From the NCBI GenBank assembly GCA_948607205.1, contig CAPERS010000006.1, positions 1-64,000 of the forward strand: 64,000 bases of DNA. Reading direction: 5' to 3'. This document shows, piece after piece, positions 33,932-41,950 of this stretch (its first letter is position 1; every line of letters begins with the position of its first letter). Source of the DNA: an uncultured Eubacteriales bacterium. Its GTDB lineage: Bacteria > Bacillota > Clostridia > Christensenellales > UBA1242. A program made the position numbers and the translations under genes. The notes below the pieces were generated by a model. The model saw only the letters and a program-made list of their open reading frames with translations, was not told where the DNA came from and did not search any database.

Positions 33932-34135
33932 CCTTTTTGAGAAAATAACAGCACAAATTAACTCGTTTTTTGACAAAAGGTAAATTTAAAAGACGATATT
34001 TGATTTAAAATTTTTGATTTATCAATATTTTTTGTTTTTTTTGCCTCTTTGCCTTTATTTTAAAGGATTGTAGCGTTTGTAAAATACAAAAAAATTGTTG
34101 AAAACAAAAAAAATTAAATTTTTTTTAATTTTATT

Positions 34136-34164
34136 TTGAAATTTTGCATTAAATGTTGTATACT
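34136..34164 (+). promoter_or_regulatory. Promoter of the GtrA-family gene
   Basis: TTGAAA (34136-34141), 17-base spacer, TATACT (34159-34164). Confidence 0.6.
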
Positions 34165-34199
34165 CACACTTGTAAATTAGCATGGGGGAAAGATTAATT

Positions 34200-34793
34200 A
34201 TGGAAGATGAGAAAAAGAAATTTAATAAAGAAGAATTTTTTAGAATTCTTAAATTCACAGCCTTTTCAATCTCAGCAGGCGTTATTCAATTTGCAACAAC
34301 TTCACTTTTGAATGAAGTTATTCATCTAAGTTATTGGCCTTCATATTTAATAGGTCTTGTTTTATCTGTTATTTGGAATTTTACTTTCAATCGAAAGTTC
34401 ACATTCAAATCGGCAAATAATGTTCCGATTGCAATGTTACTTGTGCTTGCTTATTATTGTGTATTTACGCCAATTTCAACATTTGGCGCTGAGGCAATAG
34501 AAGCGAGCGGATGGCCTGGAATGCTTGTTACAGTGCTTATGATGCTTCTCAACTTTGTCACCGAATTTATTTGGCAAAGATTTGTGGTTTTCAGAAATTC
34601 AATCAACACAAATGTCAAAGAGGAAGAAGTGACAATTGAAGGTGAGAGCAAGGAAGAAAAAGCCGAAAGAAAACAAACTGAGAAAAAAGCTAAGAAGGAG
34701 AGCAAAGGTCAACTTGGCAAGATCAATTATGATGTGATCGCCAAAGAAATGGCCGAACTTGAAGAAATGAGAAAGAATCAACAGAATAAATAA
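34200..34793 (+). CDS. GtrA-family membrane protein with charged C-terminal tail
   Basis: 197 aa from the ATG at 34200, preceded by GGGGGAAAG; an in-frame ATG at 34182 lacks a ribosome binding site. Four membrane helices (about 18-38, 45-62, 80-100, 108-128) with WNFTFNRKFTF after helix 2 and EFIWQRFVVFRN after helix 4 are the GtrA/DPMS signature. GtrA proteins are thought to flip lipid-linked sugars. The last ~65 residues (EEEVTIEGESKEEKAER...) are a long charged cytoplasmic tail not usual in this family. No glycosyltransferase is adjacent. Confidence 0.82.
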   Translation: MEDEKKKFNKEEFFRILKFTAFSISAGVIQFATTSLLNEVIHLSYWPSYLIGLVLSVIWNFTFNRKFTFKSANNVPIAMLLVLAYYCVFTPISTFGAEAIEASGWPGMLVTVLMMLLNFVTEFIWQRFVVFRNSINTNVKEEEVTIEGESKEEKAERKQTEKKAKKESKGQLGKINYDVIAKEMAELEEMRKNQQNK

Positions 34794-34820
34794 AAAAGCG
34801 GGGATTAATCCTCGCTTTTT
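34793..34820. terminator. Bidirectional terminator between GtrA and the 34831 gene
   Basis: AAAAAGCGGGGATT / AATCCTCGCTTTTT stem with one G-T pair, flanked by A and T runs. Confidence 0.85.
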
Positions 34821-34830
34821 AAATTAAAAT

Positions 34831-35508
34831 TTATTGAAGTTGTGATTCTATAATTGCTTCAATCTCATTGTCTGCTAAATTATAAGCAGATTCTGCCAAA
34901 ACTTCATATTTGTCTTGTCCATTGTTTACAATAGTATTCATGAGAACATCATCAACAATTCTAAGTTTTGTTTCTTCGTCAAGTTCAATTCCATACATTG
35001 AATCAGATAAAAATGAAGCAAATTCTACGCAACCCAAGACATACAATTCTTCATTAATTTCTTCCATAGATTGCTTACTACTCCAATCAGAAAAGAATTG
35101 TTTGAAAGAAACACCTTGATATTTTGCTTTTTCCTTATTGTCCTTAGAGTTTAAATTTTCAAGTTCTTTTTTTGCTCTATCAAAGATTCGACTATCTTTA
35201 CTTTTAAGGTAATTATAAACATAAGATTCTCTTGAACGAGTCATTTTTCCATCTTTTCTTTTTTCAGTTTTAACAAGATCTTTAATCTCAAAATTTTCTT
35301 GGCTCTTCTTTGCAACTTGTCTTGGTGTTGGTGCAGTTTTTATTAGTTTTGATTGAAGTTCTCTTGCTTTTTGGTCAGTTTCTTTGTTTTCGAATTGCAC
35401 GTTTTCTACAACTTTGTTGTTCTTTGCCTTTGTATCATTTGTTAAAACTTTGCGATTAAAACTTTGTTGTTGTGCAGGTTTTACACTTGTTTTTGTATTT
35501 TTTACCAT
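34831..35508 (-). CDS. Hypothetical protein (225 aa), basic N-terminus, helical C-terminus
   Basis: Not recognised. Residues 1-75 are Lys/Gln/Asn-rich and probably disordered (KTSVKPAQQQSFNRKVL). Residues about 95-225 are helical, with an acidic end (YNLADNEIEAIIESQLQ). It has no membrane segments or cysteine clusters. GGAG precedes the ATG and the promoter is a perfect TTGACA-17-TATAAT, so the gene is probably real and well expressed. Confidence 0.65.
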   Translation of the reverse strand: MVKNTKTSVKPAQQQSFNRKVLTNDTKAKNNKVVENVQFENKETDQKARELQSKLIKTAPTPRQVAKKSQENFEIKDLVKTEKRKDGKMTRSRESYVYNYLKSKDSRIFDRAKKELENLNSKDNKEKAKYQGVSFKQFFSDWSSKQSMEEINEELYVLGCVEFASFLSDSMYGIELDEETKLRIVDDVLMNTIVNNGQDKYEVLAESAYNLADNEIEAIIESQLQ

Positions 35509-35541
35509 TGTTTTTTCTCCTTTGATTTTTGATATGTTTGC

Positions 35542-35570
35542 ATTATACCATACAACATGTGGTGTGTCAA
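35542..35570 (-). promoter_or_regulatory. Promoter of the 34831 gene
   Basis: Perfect TTGACA (35565-35570), 17-base spacer, perfect TATAAT (35542-35547) on the minus strand; ACCCC directly precedes the -35. Confidence 0.8.
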
Positions 35571-35633
35571 GGGGTAATTTTAAAATTTTTTCGACTTTTT
35601 TTAACTTTTTTTTGAGTCGATTTTTTACTATAA

Positions 35634-35659
35634 AAAACCATAGTTTTCACTATGGTTTT
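35634..35659 (-). terminator. Terminator after the small 35663 gene
   Basis: AAAACCATAG-TTTTCA-CTATGGTTTT hairpin with an A-run on the plus strand (U-run for minus-strand RNA). Confidence 0.8.
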
Positions 35660-35662
35660 CGT

Positions 35663-35866
35663 TTAAAAATTCATATCAAGTTCGCCGTTTTTGATTCTAT
35701 TATTAACGCTTTTTGTAAGTTCTTCTTTGCTAGGTGCGCTAAAAGTCAAGGTGCTAGCGTTTTCTCTCTTTCGTTGACTATATGGTCTAAATGGTCGTGT
35801 AACGCTTGCCTTTGCCATGCAAAGTTGGCGTCTGTTTATTGAATTATCTCTTGTTACAAGTGGCAT
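35663..35866 (-). CDS. Small basic hypothetical protein (67 aa)
   Basis: Not recognised: MPLVTRDNSINRRQLCMAKAS..., rich in Arg/Ser, ending VNNRIKNGELDMNF. Evidence that it is a gene: consensus promoter (35891-35919), GGAGGG ribosome binding site at good spacing and a tight terminator just after the stop. Likely cytoplasmic. Confidence 0.65.
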   Translation of the reverse strand: MPLVTRDNSINRRQLCMAKASVTRPFRPYSQRKRENASTLTFSAPSKEELTKSVNNRIKNGELDMNF

Positions 35867-35890
35867 TATTCCCTCCTTTATGCTTAAAGT

Positions 35891-35919
35891 ATTTTAGCAC
35901 ATAAAAGTATGAATGTCAA
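35891..35919 (-). promoter_or_regulatory. Promoter of the small 35663 gene
   Basis: TTGACA (35914-35919), 17-base spacer, TAAAAT (35891-35896) on the minus strand. Confidence 0.75.
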
Positions 35920-35929
35920 GACCTAAATT

Positions 35930-36502
35930 TTAAACCTTTTTATGCTTTTTGTCAATAAAAGTGAAATTGGTGTTTTTAAGTTTTGCAAAGCAAGGATTGC
36001 CGTTGAGTTCGAGTTTGCCTTTATAGAACATTTTGGCTTGCCGTGTTTGATTTTTGCCGACTTCTTTGAAAGTAATGTCATAAAAGTTATAGCCAAGAAT
36101 GTTGAGCAGTGGATTAATGTAATATAGACCATTATTGATGTATACAATGCCTATTAAAATGAGAATAATCACATAGATGAAATATCCGCTCATGTAGGAC
36201 AGATCAATGGGAATGGCAAAAAAGACAAACAGTGAAAAATAGCCCAAAAAGTGTTGGTCGGTGATGTTTTTGCTTGATAGTATGATGATTTCTTCTGATT
36301 TTTCGGTGTTGAGAAAAACATTCCAAACAAGTCCCCAAATTCCCAAGGCAATAAGAATCAGCAAGGTTGCAAAGTTGATTGAATTGAGAATGTTGAATGA
36401 AAGGTTATTGTTTGCAATCTCCACCACAAGTTTGATAAAGATAAGCCAATACATTGGCACGAAAGCAGAGATATATAACAGAAGGTTTTTAAAAAATTGC
36501 AT
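35930..36502 (-). CDS. Hypothetical four-helix membrane protein (190 aa)
   Basis: Four long hydrophobic segments (about 7-28, 42-65, 86-102, 108-125) followed by a soluble C-terminal part beginning YYINPLLNILGYNFYDITF and ending LKNTNFTFIDKKHKKV. The motif INPLLNxxGY after the last helix recalls KwaA-like membrane proteins of the Kiwa system, but no kwaB-like gene is adjacent and the resemblance is superficial. There is no clear ribosome binding site at this start. Monocistronic, function unknown. Confidence 0.6.
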   Translation of the reverse strand: MQFFKNLLLYISAFVPMYWLIFIKLVVEIANNNLSFNILNSINFATLLILIALGIWGLVWNVFLNTEKSEEIIILSSKNITDQHFLGYFSLFVFFAIPIDLSYMSGYFIYVIILILIGIVYINNGLYYINPLLNILGYNFYDITFKEVGKNQTRQAKMFYKGKLELNGNPCFAKLKNTNFTFIDKKHKKV

Positions 36503-36593
36503 ATTTTATTTTGTGTAAACACATAAAAAGTATTAAAAAATTTTGCATTTTTGTAGCAATATGATATATTAAGAAAAATGAGGAGGCGTTGTT

Positions 36594-37952
36594 ATGAAAA
36601 AGTCTTGGCAAAACAAGGATAAGAAAAAGATATTTGAATTTGCAGAGGGTTATAAATCTTTCATTTCTGAAAACAAAACTGAAAGAGAGTGCGTTATTTC
36701 AATCAGAAAAATGGCAGAAAAGCATGGCTTTATCAATCTCAATGATGCAATAAAAGAGAACAAGAAACTGAGTGCAGGTGATAAGGTCTATGCAATCAAT
36801 ATCGACAAGTGCATTATGCTTTTCACAGTTGGCAAACAGCCTATGCAAAGTGGCTTGAGGCTTTTATGCGCGCATATTGACTCGCCAAGAATTGACTTTA
36901 AGCCAATTCCGCTTTATGAAAGTGCAGACCTTGCAATGATTGACACTCACTATTATGGAGGAATCAAAAAATATCAATGGACAGCAATTCCACTTGCTCT
37001 TCATGGCGTTGTTTGCAAGAAAGACGGCTCAAAAGTTTATCTTAATATCGGTGAAAAAGATGACGATCCAGTTTTCTGCATTTCTGACCTTTTGCCACAC
37101 CTAGACCCTAAATTTGCTGAAGAAGGAAAGCACATGGTAAATGGCGAGAACCTTGATATGCTCATTGGCGGAATTCCTCTTGAAAATGAGGAAAAAGAGC
37201 CTGTAAAAAAGAATGTTTTGAAAATACTTTCTGGCTACGGTATCGAAGAGGACGATTTCATTTCAGCAGAAATCGAAATTGTGCCTGCCGGCAAGGCACG
37301 CGATATGGGGCTTGACCGCAGTTTCGTGCTTGGCTATGGTCAAGATGACCGCATATGCGCCTACACAGCGCTAACTGCCATAATAGAAACTGAAAATCCG
37401 AAGTTCACGACTGGCGCAATTTTTGTGGATAAGGAGGAGATAGGCTCGGTTGGTGCAAGCGGTATGCAGAGTAGATTTTTTGAGGACACTGTTGCTGAGA
37501 TTATTGCTCTCACTGGTGATAATTCAATTTTGGCTATCAGAAGATGCCTTAGAAACTCTCTCATGCTTTCAAATGACGTTACTGCTGGTTTTGACCCAAA
37601 TTATGAGTCGGTCTACAATAAGAATAATGATGCCCATCTTGGCAAAGGCGTTGCATTTTGCAAATATACTGGCTCAAAAGGCAAAAGTGATGCAAATGAC
37701 GCGAGTCCAGAATACATTGCAAAACTGCGACAAACTTTTGATAAAGAAGATATAGGCTATCAATTCACCGAGATGGGCAAGATTGACCAAGGTGGTGGCG
37801 GAACAATCGCATACATTGCGGGAAATTATGGCATGAATGTTATTGATGGCGGTTGTGCACTTCTCAATATGCACGCACCATGGGAAATATCTTCCAAAGT
37901 GGATATATATGAGGCGCATCGCGCAAACAAAGCATTTTTGGTTATGGAGTAG
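36594..37952 (+). CDS. M18-family aspartyl-type aminopeptidase
   Basis: 452 aa, normal length for M18. Dinuclear metal-site motifs: CAHIDSPRIDF (about 90-100), GQDDRICAYTAL (about 245-256), DKEEIGSVGASG (about 278-289) and C-terminal DGGCALLNMHAPWEISSKVD with the last metal His. It removes N-terminal acidic residues from peptides in the cytoplasm. GAGGAGGCG precedes the ATG. Single gene with terminator after the stop. Confidence 0.92.
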   Translation: MKKSWQNKDKKKIFEFAEGYKSFISENKTERECVISIRKMAEKHGFINLNDAIKENKKLSAGDKVYAINIDKCIMLFTVGKQPMQSGLRLLCAHIDSPRIDFKPIPLYESADLAMIDTHYYGGIKKYQWTAIPLALHGVVCKKDGSKVYLNIGEKDDDPVFCISDLLPHLDPKFAEEGKHMVNGENLDMLIGGIPLENEEKEPVKKNVLKILSGYGIEEDDFISAEIEIVPAGKARDMGLDRSFVLGYGQDDRICAYTALTAIIETENPKFTTGAIFVDKEEIGSVGASGMQSRFFEDTVAEIIALTGDNSILAIRRCLRNSLMLSNDVTAGFDPNYESVYNKNNDAHLGKGVAFCKYTGSKGKSDANDASPEYIAKLRQTFDKEDIGYQFTEMGKIDQGGGGTIAYIAGNYGMNVIDGGCALLNMHAPWEISSKVDIYEAHRANKAFLVME

Positions 37953-37980
37953 AAAACTAGGCTAATTGCCTAGTTTTAAT
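37953..37980 (+). terminator. Terminator after the M18 peptidase gene
   Basis: AAAACTAGGC-TAATT-GCCTAGTTTT followed by AATTT. Confidence 0.85.
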
Positions 37981-38021
37981 TTATTATTGACAAAACTAGA
38001 ATCTTTTAAAAGGAGGTAAAA

Positions 38022-38198
38022 ATGCAAGGAAATTATATGCTGGACTACATAGATATTATGCAGATGTTTCATTGTGGCGAAAGTAAGGCACGTGGAATTA
38101 TAATAGCAATTAAAACAATCTCTGATATCACTGGTTTTGCTGGAAGAGTTACTGAAACAGACTTTCAAGCATGGTTTAACAGTCCTTTAAAAAAATAA
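38022..38198 (+). CDS. Small helix-turn-helix (excisionase-like) protein, 58 aa
   Basis: An ATG with AGGAGG five bases upstream opens a 58-codon frame: MQGNYMLDYIDIMQMFHCGESKARGI... The pattern hydrophobic-DIMQMFHCGESKARGIIIAIK, then a GRVTETDFQAWF ending, is that of small MerR/Xis-type DNA-binding proteins (sensor helix, recognition helix, wing and final aromatic patch). It lies between the M18 gene and tRNA-fMet. No integrase accompanies it; it may be a remnant of an element once integrated near the tRNA. Confidence 0.6.
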   Translation: MQGNYMLDYIDIMQMFHCGESKARGIIIAIKTISDITGFAGRVTETDFQAWFNSPLKK

Positions 38199-38311
38199 GA
38201 CAACGCCACTGTTGCGGAAGCTTTTATTGAATCACTTCTAAAATGAGTTATATCTTTAAAATTTAATCCTAAATTGTTCAAATTAGTTTGCCTCTTTATC
38301 TTTAAAAAAGT

Positions 38312-38417
38312 CACGACCAATTCGCCAACGAAGTGCGAATTGCGTTTGGTCGTGAAATGAAAAAACAAGCTCAAAAGCGATGCTTTTTGAACTTGTTCAA
38401 AAACGAGCACAGAGTGC
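38312..38417 (-). other. Three consecutive hairpins downstream of tRNA-fMet
   Basis: In the minus-strand transcript after the tRNA come GCAC-TCT-GTGC then TCGTTTTT (38407-38417), a longer hairpin CAAG...CTTG with TCAAAA/TTTTGA arms followed by TTTTTT (38366-38395), and a CACGACC/GGTCGTG hairpin with an inner AATTCGC/GCGAATT arm followed by ACTTTTTT (38312-38354). The first two look like tandem terminators of the tRNA. The third is larger than a terminator needs to be. The rest of 38199-38429 has no gene I can support. Confidence 0.55.
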
Positions 38418-38429
38418 AGTTTTTTCATT

Positions 38430-38506
38430 TGGTTGCGGGAGTTGGATTTGAACCAACGACCTTCGGGTTATGAGCCCGACGAGCTTCCGAGCTGCTCTAT
38501 CCCGCG
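38430..38506 (-). tRNA. Initiator tRNA-fMet(CAU)
   Basis: A full cloverleaf of 77 nt including an encoded CCA. The acceptor pairs CGCGGGA with TCCCGCA leaving the C1-A72 mismatch typical of bacterial initiators; the anticodon stem has the three G-C pairs GGG/CCC around loop CTCATAA; the T-arm is GTTGG-TTCAAAT-CCAAC. The anticodon CAT corresponds to 38470-38472. It lies on the same strand as, and about 2.9 kb downstream of, the MetRS gene start. Confidence 0.95.
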
Positions 38507-38562
38507 TCAACAATATTAAGTATATGCATGTTTCTCTCGTTTGTCAAGAGTTTTTTGCAAAT

Positions 38563-39222
38563 TTATACAAAATAAATTGACGCAGATAAAATTAACAGTG
38601 ATAAAATCCTTAAAATGTTTGAAATAATGGTTGTCGTTTTGTTTTTTGTGGCAAATATTTCCAGAAGTGTATGCACGCTCATAAAGAGTGCAGAGAACAG
38701 ATAGAGTATTGCAGGAACAATTGTTTTTGTTGTCAATATGACAGCAACCGATTGCATGAAGAACGCAAGAAGAAGAGAAAGGTTGAAGCTAATCATAAGA
38801 TTGGTTTGCCAAGTAAAGTCTTTTTTGACAATTTTGACAATGAAAGCAATCCCTGCGCCAAAGAATAATCCTGAAAGTAGCGCCCAAAGAGAGAAGTTTG
38901 TTTGGCTTACGCCAGCGCAAAGGAAAAGAAGAAGGGCAACTAAGTTTGCGCTTGGCAAAATATAAACGCTCGCTTTGCCAGCGGTTGTGCATTTGAATGC
39001 CTCAAAGCATATGAGAACTGCCATGCCAAGAGAGATAAGAAGGGTGTAAGCGCCATATGCAGAATTGAGATTTGCCGAAGTTAAAGCAAGCGCAAGACAT
39101 GACAAAAGTGCCAAACACTTCACAAGAATGTTTTGCCATTTTGAATCCCATTTTGTCAGCGTATAGAAAGCTCCTAGAATGACACTGACGATTGTCATAA
39201 GAATAAATGCGACAAGTATCAT
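38563..39222 (-). CDS. Polytopic membrane protein, possibly YhhN/lysoplasmalogenase-like
   Basis: 219 aa with about eight hydrophobic helices and very short loops. The overall length and helix count, with SALFMSVHTLLEIFATKNK before the last helix, are compatible with the YhhN (lysoplasmalogenase) family, but no diagnostic residue pattern convinced me. No Shine-Dalgarno: a TTGATA-16-TAAAAT promoter ends six bases before the ATG, so it is likely leaderless. Located between tRNA-fMet and metG. Confidence 0.55.
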   Translation of the reverse strand: MILVAFILMTIVSVILGAFYTLTKWDSKWQNILVKCLALLSCLALALTSANLNSAYGAYTLLISLGMAVLICFEAFKCTTAGKASVYILPSANLVALLLFLCAGVSQTNFSLWALLSGLFFGAGIAFIVKIVKKDFTWQTNLMISFNLSLLLAFFMQSVAVILTTKTIVPAILYLFSALFMSVHTLLEIFATKNKTTTIISNILRILSLLILSASIYFV

Positions 39223-39228
39223 GAATAT

Positions 39229-39256
39229 ATTTTAACCTAAAATTAAAAAATATCAA
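39229..39256 (-). promoter_or_regulatory. Promoter of the 38563 gene, leaderless arrangement
   Basis: TTGATA (39251-39256), 16-base spacer, TAAAAT (39229-39234), then six bases to the ATG at 39222. Confidence 0.5.
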
Positions 39257-39266
39257 AGCGAATTGT

Positions 39267-39293
39267 TTAAAAAAAGATAGAATTCTCTATCTT
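39267..39293 (-). terminator. metG terminator
   Basis: AAGATAG-AATTCT-CTATCTT hairpin with an A-run on the plus strand serving as U-run for the minus-strand transcript. Confidence 0.78.
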
Positions 39294-39309
39294 ATTTTTA
39301 ATTAATATT

Positions 39310-41325
39310 TCAATCTTTTTTTTCATTATTACGCTTTTCAAGTTCTTCAAGTTGAACTTTGTGACGTTTGAAAAAGTCTTCTTTTTCATAAAGAGTTTTA
39401 AGTTTTCGGTCAACGTTTTTTAAAACGCTGTAAAATTCGTTAAAAATATTTTTCCAATCAAAGCATTTTTCTAGGTCGAAACCAAAATACTTAGCCACAT
39501 TTTCTGTTCCAGAAGGCGCGATAGGGTGAAGTAGAGTGTTTGCAACAAAAATCATTTGTGCAGTGTTGGCGGTGAGTTTTTCAAGTTTTTCTTTGTCAGT
39601 TGCAAGCGCAATTTCTTTAACCCAATATTTATTGATATTTCTCACAAACACATCAAGTGCGTTGTAAACTTGGTGAAATTTTTTGTCAAACATAAAGCGT
39701 TCAACATCAAGGATAACCTTTTCGCAATCTTTCATAACGCTCTCGTCAATTTTAACCTTTGGCAAGATACCTTGGAAATTGTTTTGAGTTGAGTAGAAAA
39801 GTGTTCTCAAAATTCGGTTAAAGACGTTCGTCAAAAGGTTGCCTTCTTTGACCATTGGGTCTATGGCTTCGCTGTCAGCATTTGGGTCAAATGCTTTTGG
39901 TGAAAGGCTGACATTGTTATTTGCAAGATTCATGCCAAGGAAGTGCATGCGGAACTGCTCAGGTGTGTAAAACTTCAAAAATTCTTCTGCCATAGGTGGC
40001 TTAACTGCACCTGATGAACTTGCTTTTGAATTCATATACAAAATTGACTTGATAGGGCAAATGCGAGTTATCTGCAATGCATTTTTCTTTTTAAGTTCAG
40101 GATTTTTGCCTTGCATTGAAAGAAAAAGTGCTTGCTGTGCTGGGCCATAAAAATAGAGGTTATCTTCGCCCATAAATTGATAAACTTGCGCGTCTGGCGA
40201 ACACCAATATTTTTTCCACTCGTTTTCATCTTTTCCAATGCTTTCAAGATATGTTTTTGTGAATGTAATAGGCGCCCAAAGGCTTTCAGGCCAAACATAG
40301 AAAGTTTGATTTTTAAGCCCCTGAATTTCAGGACAAGGCACGCCCCAAGCAATATCACCAGTAAGACGGAAAGGTGTGAGCGTTTTGCCAGTGCGATAAC
40401 GTATTCCATTTTGTGCCAGAATCTCACATGCCTTTTCGCGCTCTTCAAGTTTATCAAAAGTTATGGTCATACTTGGTGCTTTTTCATGTCTTTCAAGTTC
40501 GGTGAATTTTGGTAAGGTGCCTTTAATATCATTAAATTTTTCAAAGAATTCTCTTTTTATATACAGTTCTGGTTTTTTAAAAAATTCTTTTATCTCTTTC
40601 ACCATGAAAGAAGGGGTGTCACTGCGTCTTTCAATTGAAGATATCCATTCAGAGAGAATTTCATTGCAATCTTCAAGTTTGAAATATAGGTTTTCAATTT
40701 TGACAAGTTCTGGTTTTTTTCCACTAAGTGTGCTGACTGGGTCGATAAGGTCTTGTGGCAAATATTGATGACCAAGGTCGCATTCGTCAGCATAACCTTT
40801 TTCACTTTGACATCCTTCAACAGGACATTTTCCAATCACCTGACGTCCGTTCAATAGGCAACCATGTGCTTTATCATAAAATTGCCATGATGCGCGTTTT
40901 GAAACCATGCCCACTTCGTTCAGCTTTTCGATAAATTCACGGCTGACATCTTTGTGAATTTCGCCAGACCTTCCAAAAGCAGATGCAGAAAAAAGATTGA
41001 AGCCAATTTCAAAATTTTCAAAGATTTCCTTTTGTTTTAAGTGATTTGATTTGACATAATCTTCAATCTTTGAATTTTTGTCAAGCGTGCCTTTTTCTTG
41101 AAGTGCGCGAAAAGACTCATAGGCAGGTGAGCCATAACAGTCAGTTCCAGAAACGAAAATAACATTTTCTTTGCCAATTCGGTCACGCATAAAACGTGCA
41201 AAAAAGTCAGCACGAACGGTCATTCCAACATGACCATAGTGCAAAAGTTTGTTTCCATAAGGCATTCCGCTTGTTATAATTGCTTTTTTGGGACATTCAG
41301 GTCTTGGTCTTACAAAATTTTCCAT
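39310..41325 (-). CDS. metG: Methionyl-tRNA synthetase, divergent (degenerate KMSKS)
   Basis: 671-aa class I synthetase. HIGH-type motif HYGH at 29-32 in MPYGNKLLHYGHVGM; MetRS zinc knuckle KCPVEGCQSEKGYADECDLGH (Cys167, Cys172, Cys182, His186); LTGDIAWGVPCPEIQG and FYVWPESLWAPI replace the usual DxxWGVPVP and VWFDA. The catalytic KMSKS loop appears as SKASSSG around 433-439. A C-terminal anticodon domain follows from about 490. No C-terminal tRNA-binding EMAP domain is seen. GGAAT, a weak site, precedes the ATG. It charges tRNA-Met; with such a changed signature loop its activity should be tested. It sits downstream of the SigH-like gene by 32 bp. Confidence 0.82.
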   Translation of the reverse strand: MENFVRPRPECPKKAIITSGMPYGNKLLHYGHVGMTVRADFFARFMRDRIGKENVIFVSGTDCYGSPAYESFRALQEKGTLDKNSKIEDYVKSNHLKQKEIFENFEIGFNLFSASAFGRSGEIHKDVSREFIEKLNEVGMVSKRASWQFYDKAHGCLLNGRQVIGKCPVEGCQSEKGYADECDLGHQYLPQDLIDPVSTLSGKKPELVKIENLYFKLEDCNEILSEWISSIERRSDTPSFMVKEIKEFFKKPELYIKREFFEKFNDIKGTLPKFTELERHEKAPSMTITFDKLEEREKACEILAQNGIRYRTGKTLTPFRLTGDIAWGVPCPEIQGLKNQTFYVWPESLWAPITFTKTYLESIGKDENEWKKYWCSPDAQVYQFMGEDNLYFYGPAQQALFLSMQGKNPELKKKNALQITRICPIKSILYMNSKASSSGAVKPPMAEEFLKFYTPEQFRMHFLGMNLANNNVSLSPKAFDPNADSEAIDPMVKEGNLLTNVFNRILRTLFYSTQNNFQGILPKVKIDESVMKDCEKVILDVERFMFDKKFHQVYNALDVFVRNINKYWVKEIALATDKEKLEKLTANTAQMIFVANTLLHPIAPSGTENVAKYFGFDLEKCFDWKNIFNEFYSVLKNVDRKLKTLYEKEDFFKRHKVQLEELEKRNNEKKD

Positions 41326-41357
41326 AAATTTAATTCCTTTATTTTATAAGTTAATGT

Positions 41358-41939
41358 TTAAGAATTTTTAATAAATTGCAGTTTGCTTTTTATTCGGGTT
41401 AGGGCGTTGTCAATGCTTTTTTTTGACATGTTTGCTTTTTCCGATATTTCATTATATGAAAAGCCTTTAAGATAAAGCGATAACACTTTGATTTCAAGTG
41501 CGCTCAATGTTTTTTTGATTTTCTCTTGAAGTTCTGCTATGCTCTCTTTTTCAAAAACTGTTTGGTCTGGTTGTGGCAGAGAGGAAGGCAAGATGATTTC
41601 AAGAGAGTCATCTTCCTCATCATTTTGCTCAGAGATTGGTAATGCACTTGACAACACCATGTTTTTTTGCGAAGAAGCAACTTTGATTGCTGAAATAATC
41701 TGATGTTTTATGCACATGCTCGCAAAAGTCTTGAAAGATGCATTTTTATTATCTGAGAAGTTTTGAATTGCTTTATATAAGCCAATCATTCCTTCTTGGA
41801 TTATGTCTTCAAATTCACCACCAAGAAGAAAATAACTTCGAGAAATTTTGTTGACAATGTTTTTGTATTTGCCGAAAATGTCATTGAGTGCCTTTGTGTC
41901 GCCTTGTCTGGCTTGTAGCGCCAATTCTTCATCTGTCAT
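41358..41939 (-). CDS. sigH: RNA polymerase sigma factor, SigH-like
   Basis: 193 aa. Region 2 (about 10-80) with DIIQEGMIGLYKAIQNFS and FKTFASMCIKHQIISAIK; region 4 (about 135-190) with LSALEIKVLSLYLKGFSYNEISEKANMSKKSIDNALTRIKSKL, a helix-turn-helix. The size and the order rlmB-sigH are those of the sporulation/stationary sigma-H of Firmicutes. AAGGAGGC precedes the ATG. In Bacillus the cluster continues rpmG-secE-nusG; here those genes lie 13 kb away on the other strand. Confidence 0.88.
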   Translation of the reverse strand: MTDEELALQARQGDTKALNDIFGKYKNIVNKISRSYFLLGGEFEDIIQEGMIGLYKAIQNFSDNKNASFKTFASMCIKHQIISAIKVASSQKNMVLSSALPISEQNDEEDDSLEIILPSSLPQPDQTVFEKESIAELQEKIKKTLSALEIKVLSLYLKGFSYNEISEKANMSKKSIDNALTRIKSKLQFIKNS

Positions 41940-41950
41940 TTCATGCCTCC

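Noticed and set aside
35930..36502. Possible KwaA-like subunit of the Kiwa defence system
   Set aside because: Four helices and an INPLLNxxGY segment are reminiscent, but no kwaB-like gene is adjacent (an M18 aminopeptidase and small unknown genes are), and the similarity is too general.
38165..38428. 87-codon minus-strand reading frame downstream of the tRNA
   Set aside because: It is formed by the hairpin cluster and overlaps the small Xis-like gene; no ribosome binding site and no protein-like composition.
41326..41357. T-box or other riboswitch before metG, and likewise before hisS and aspS
   Set aside because: The upstream gaps are too short or contain only promoters and DnaA boxes; no T-box sequence (TGGNACCGCG-like) is present.
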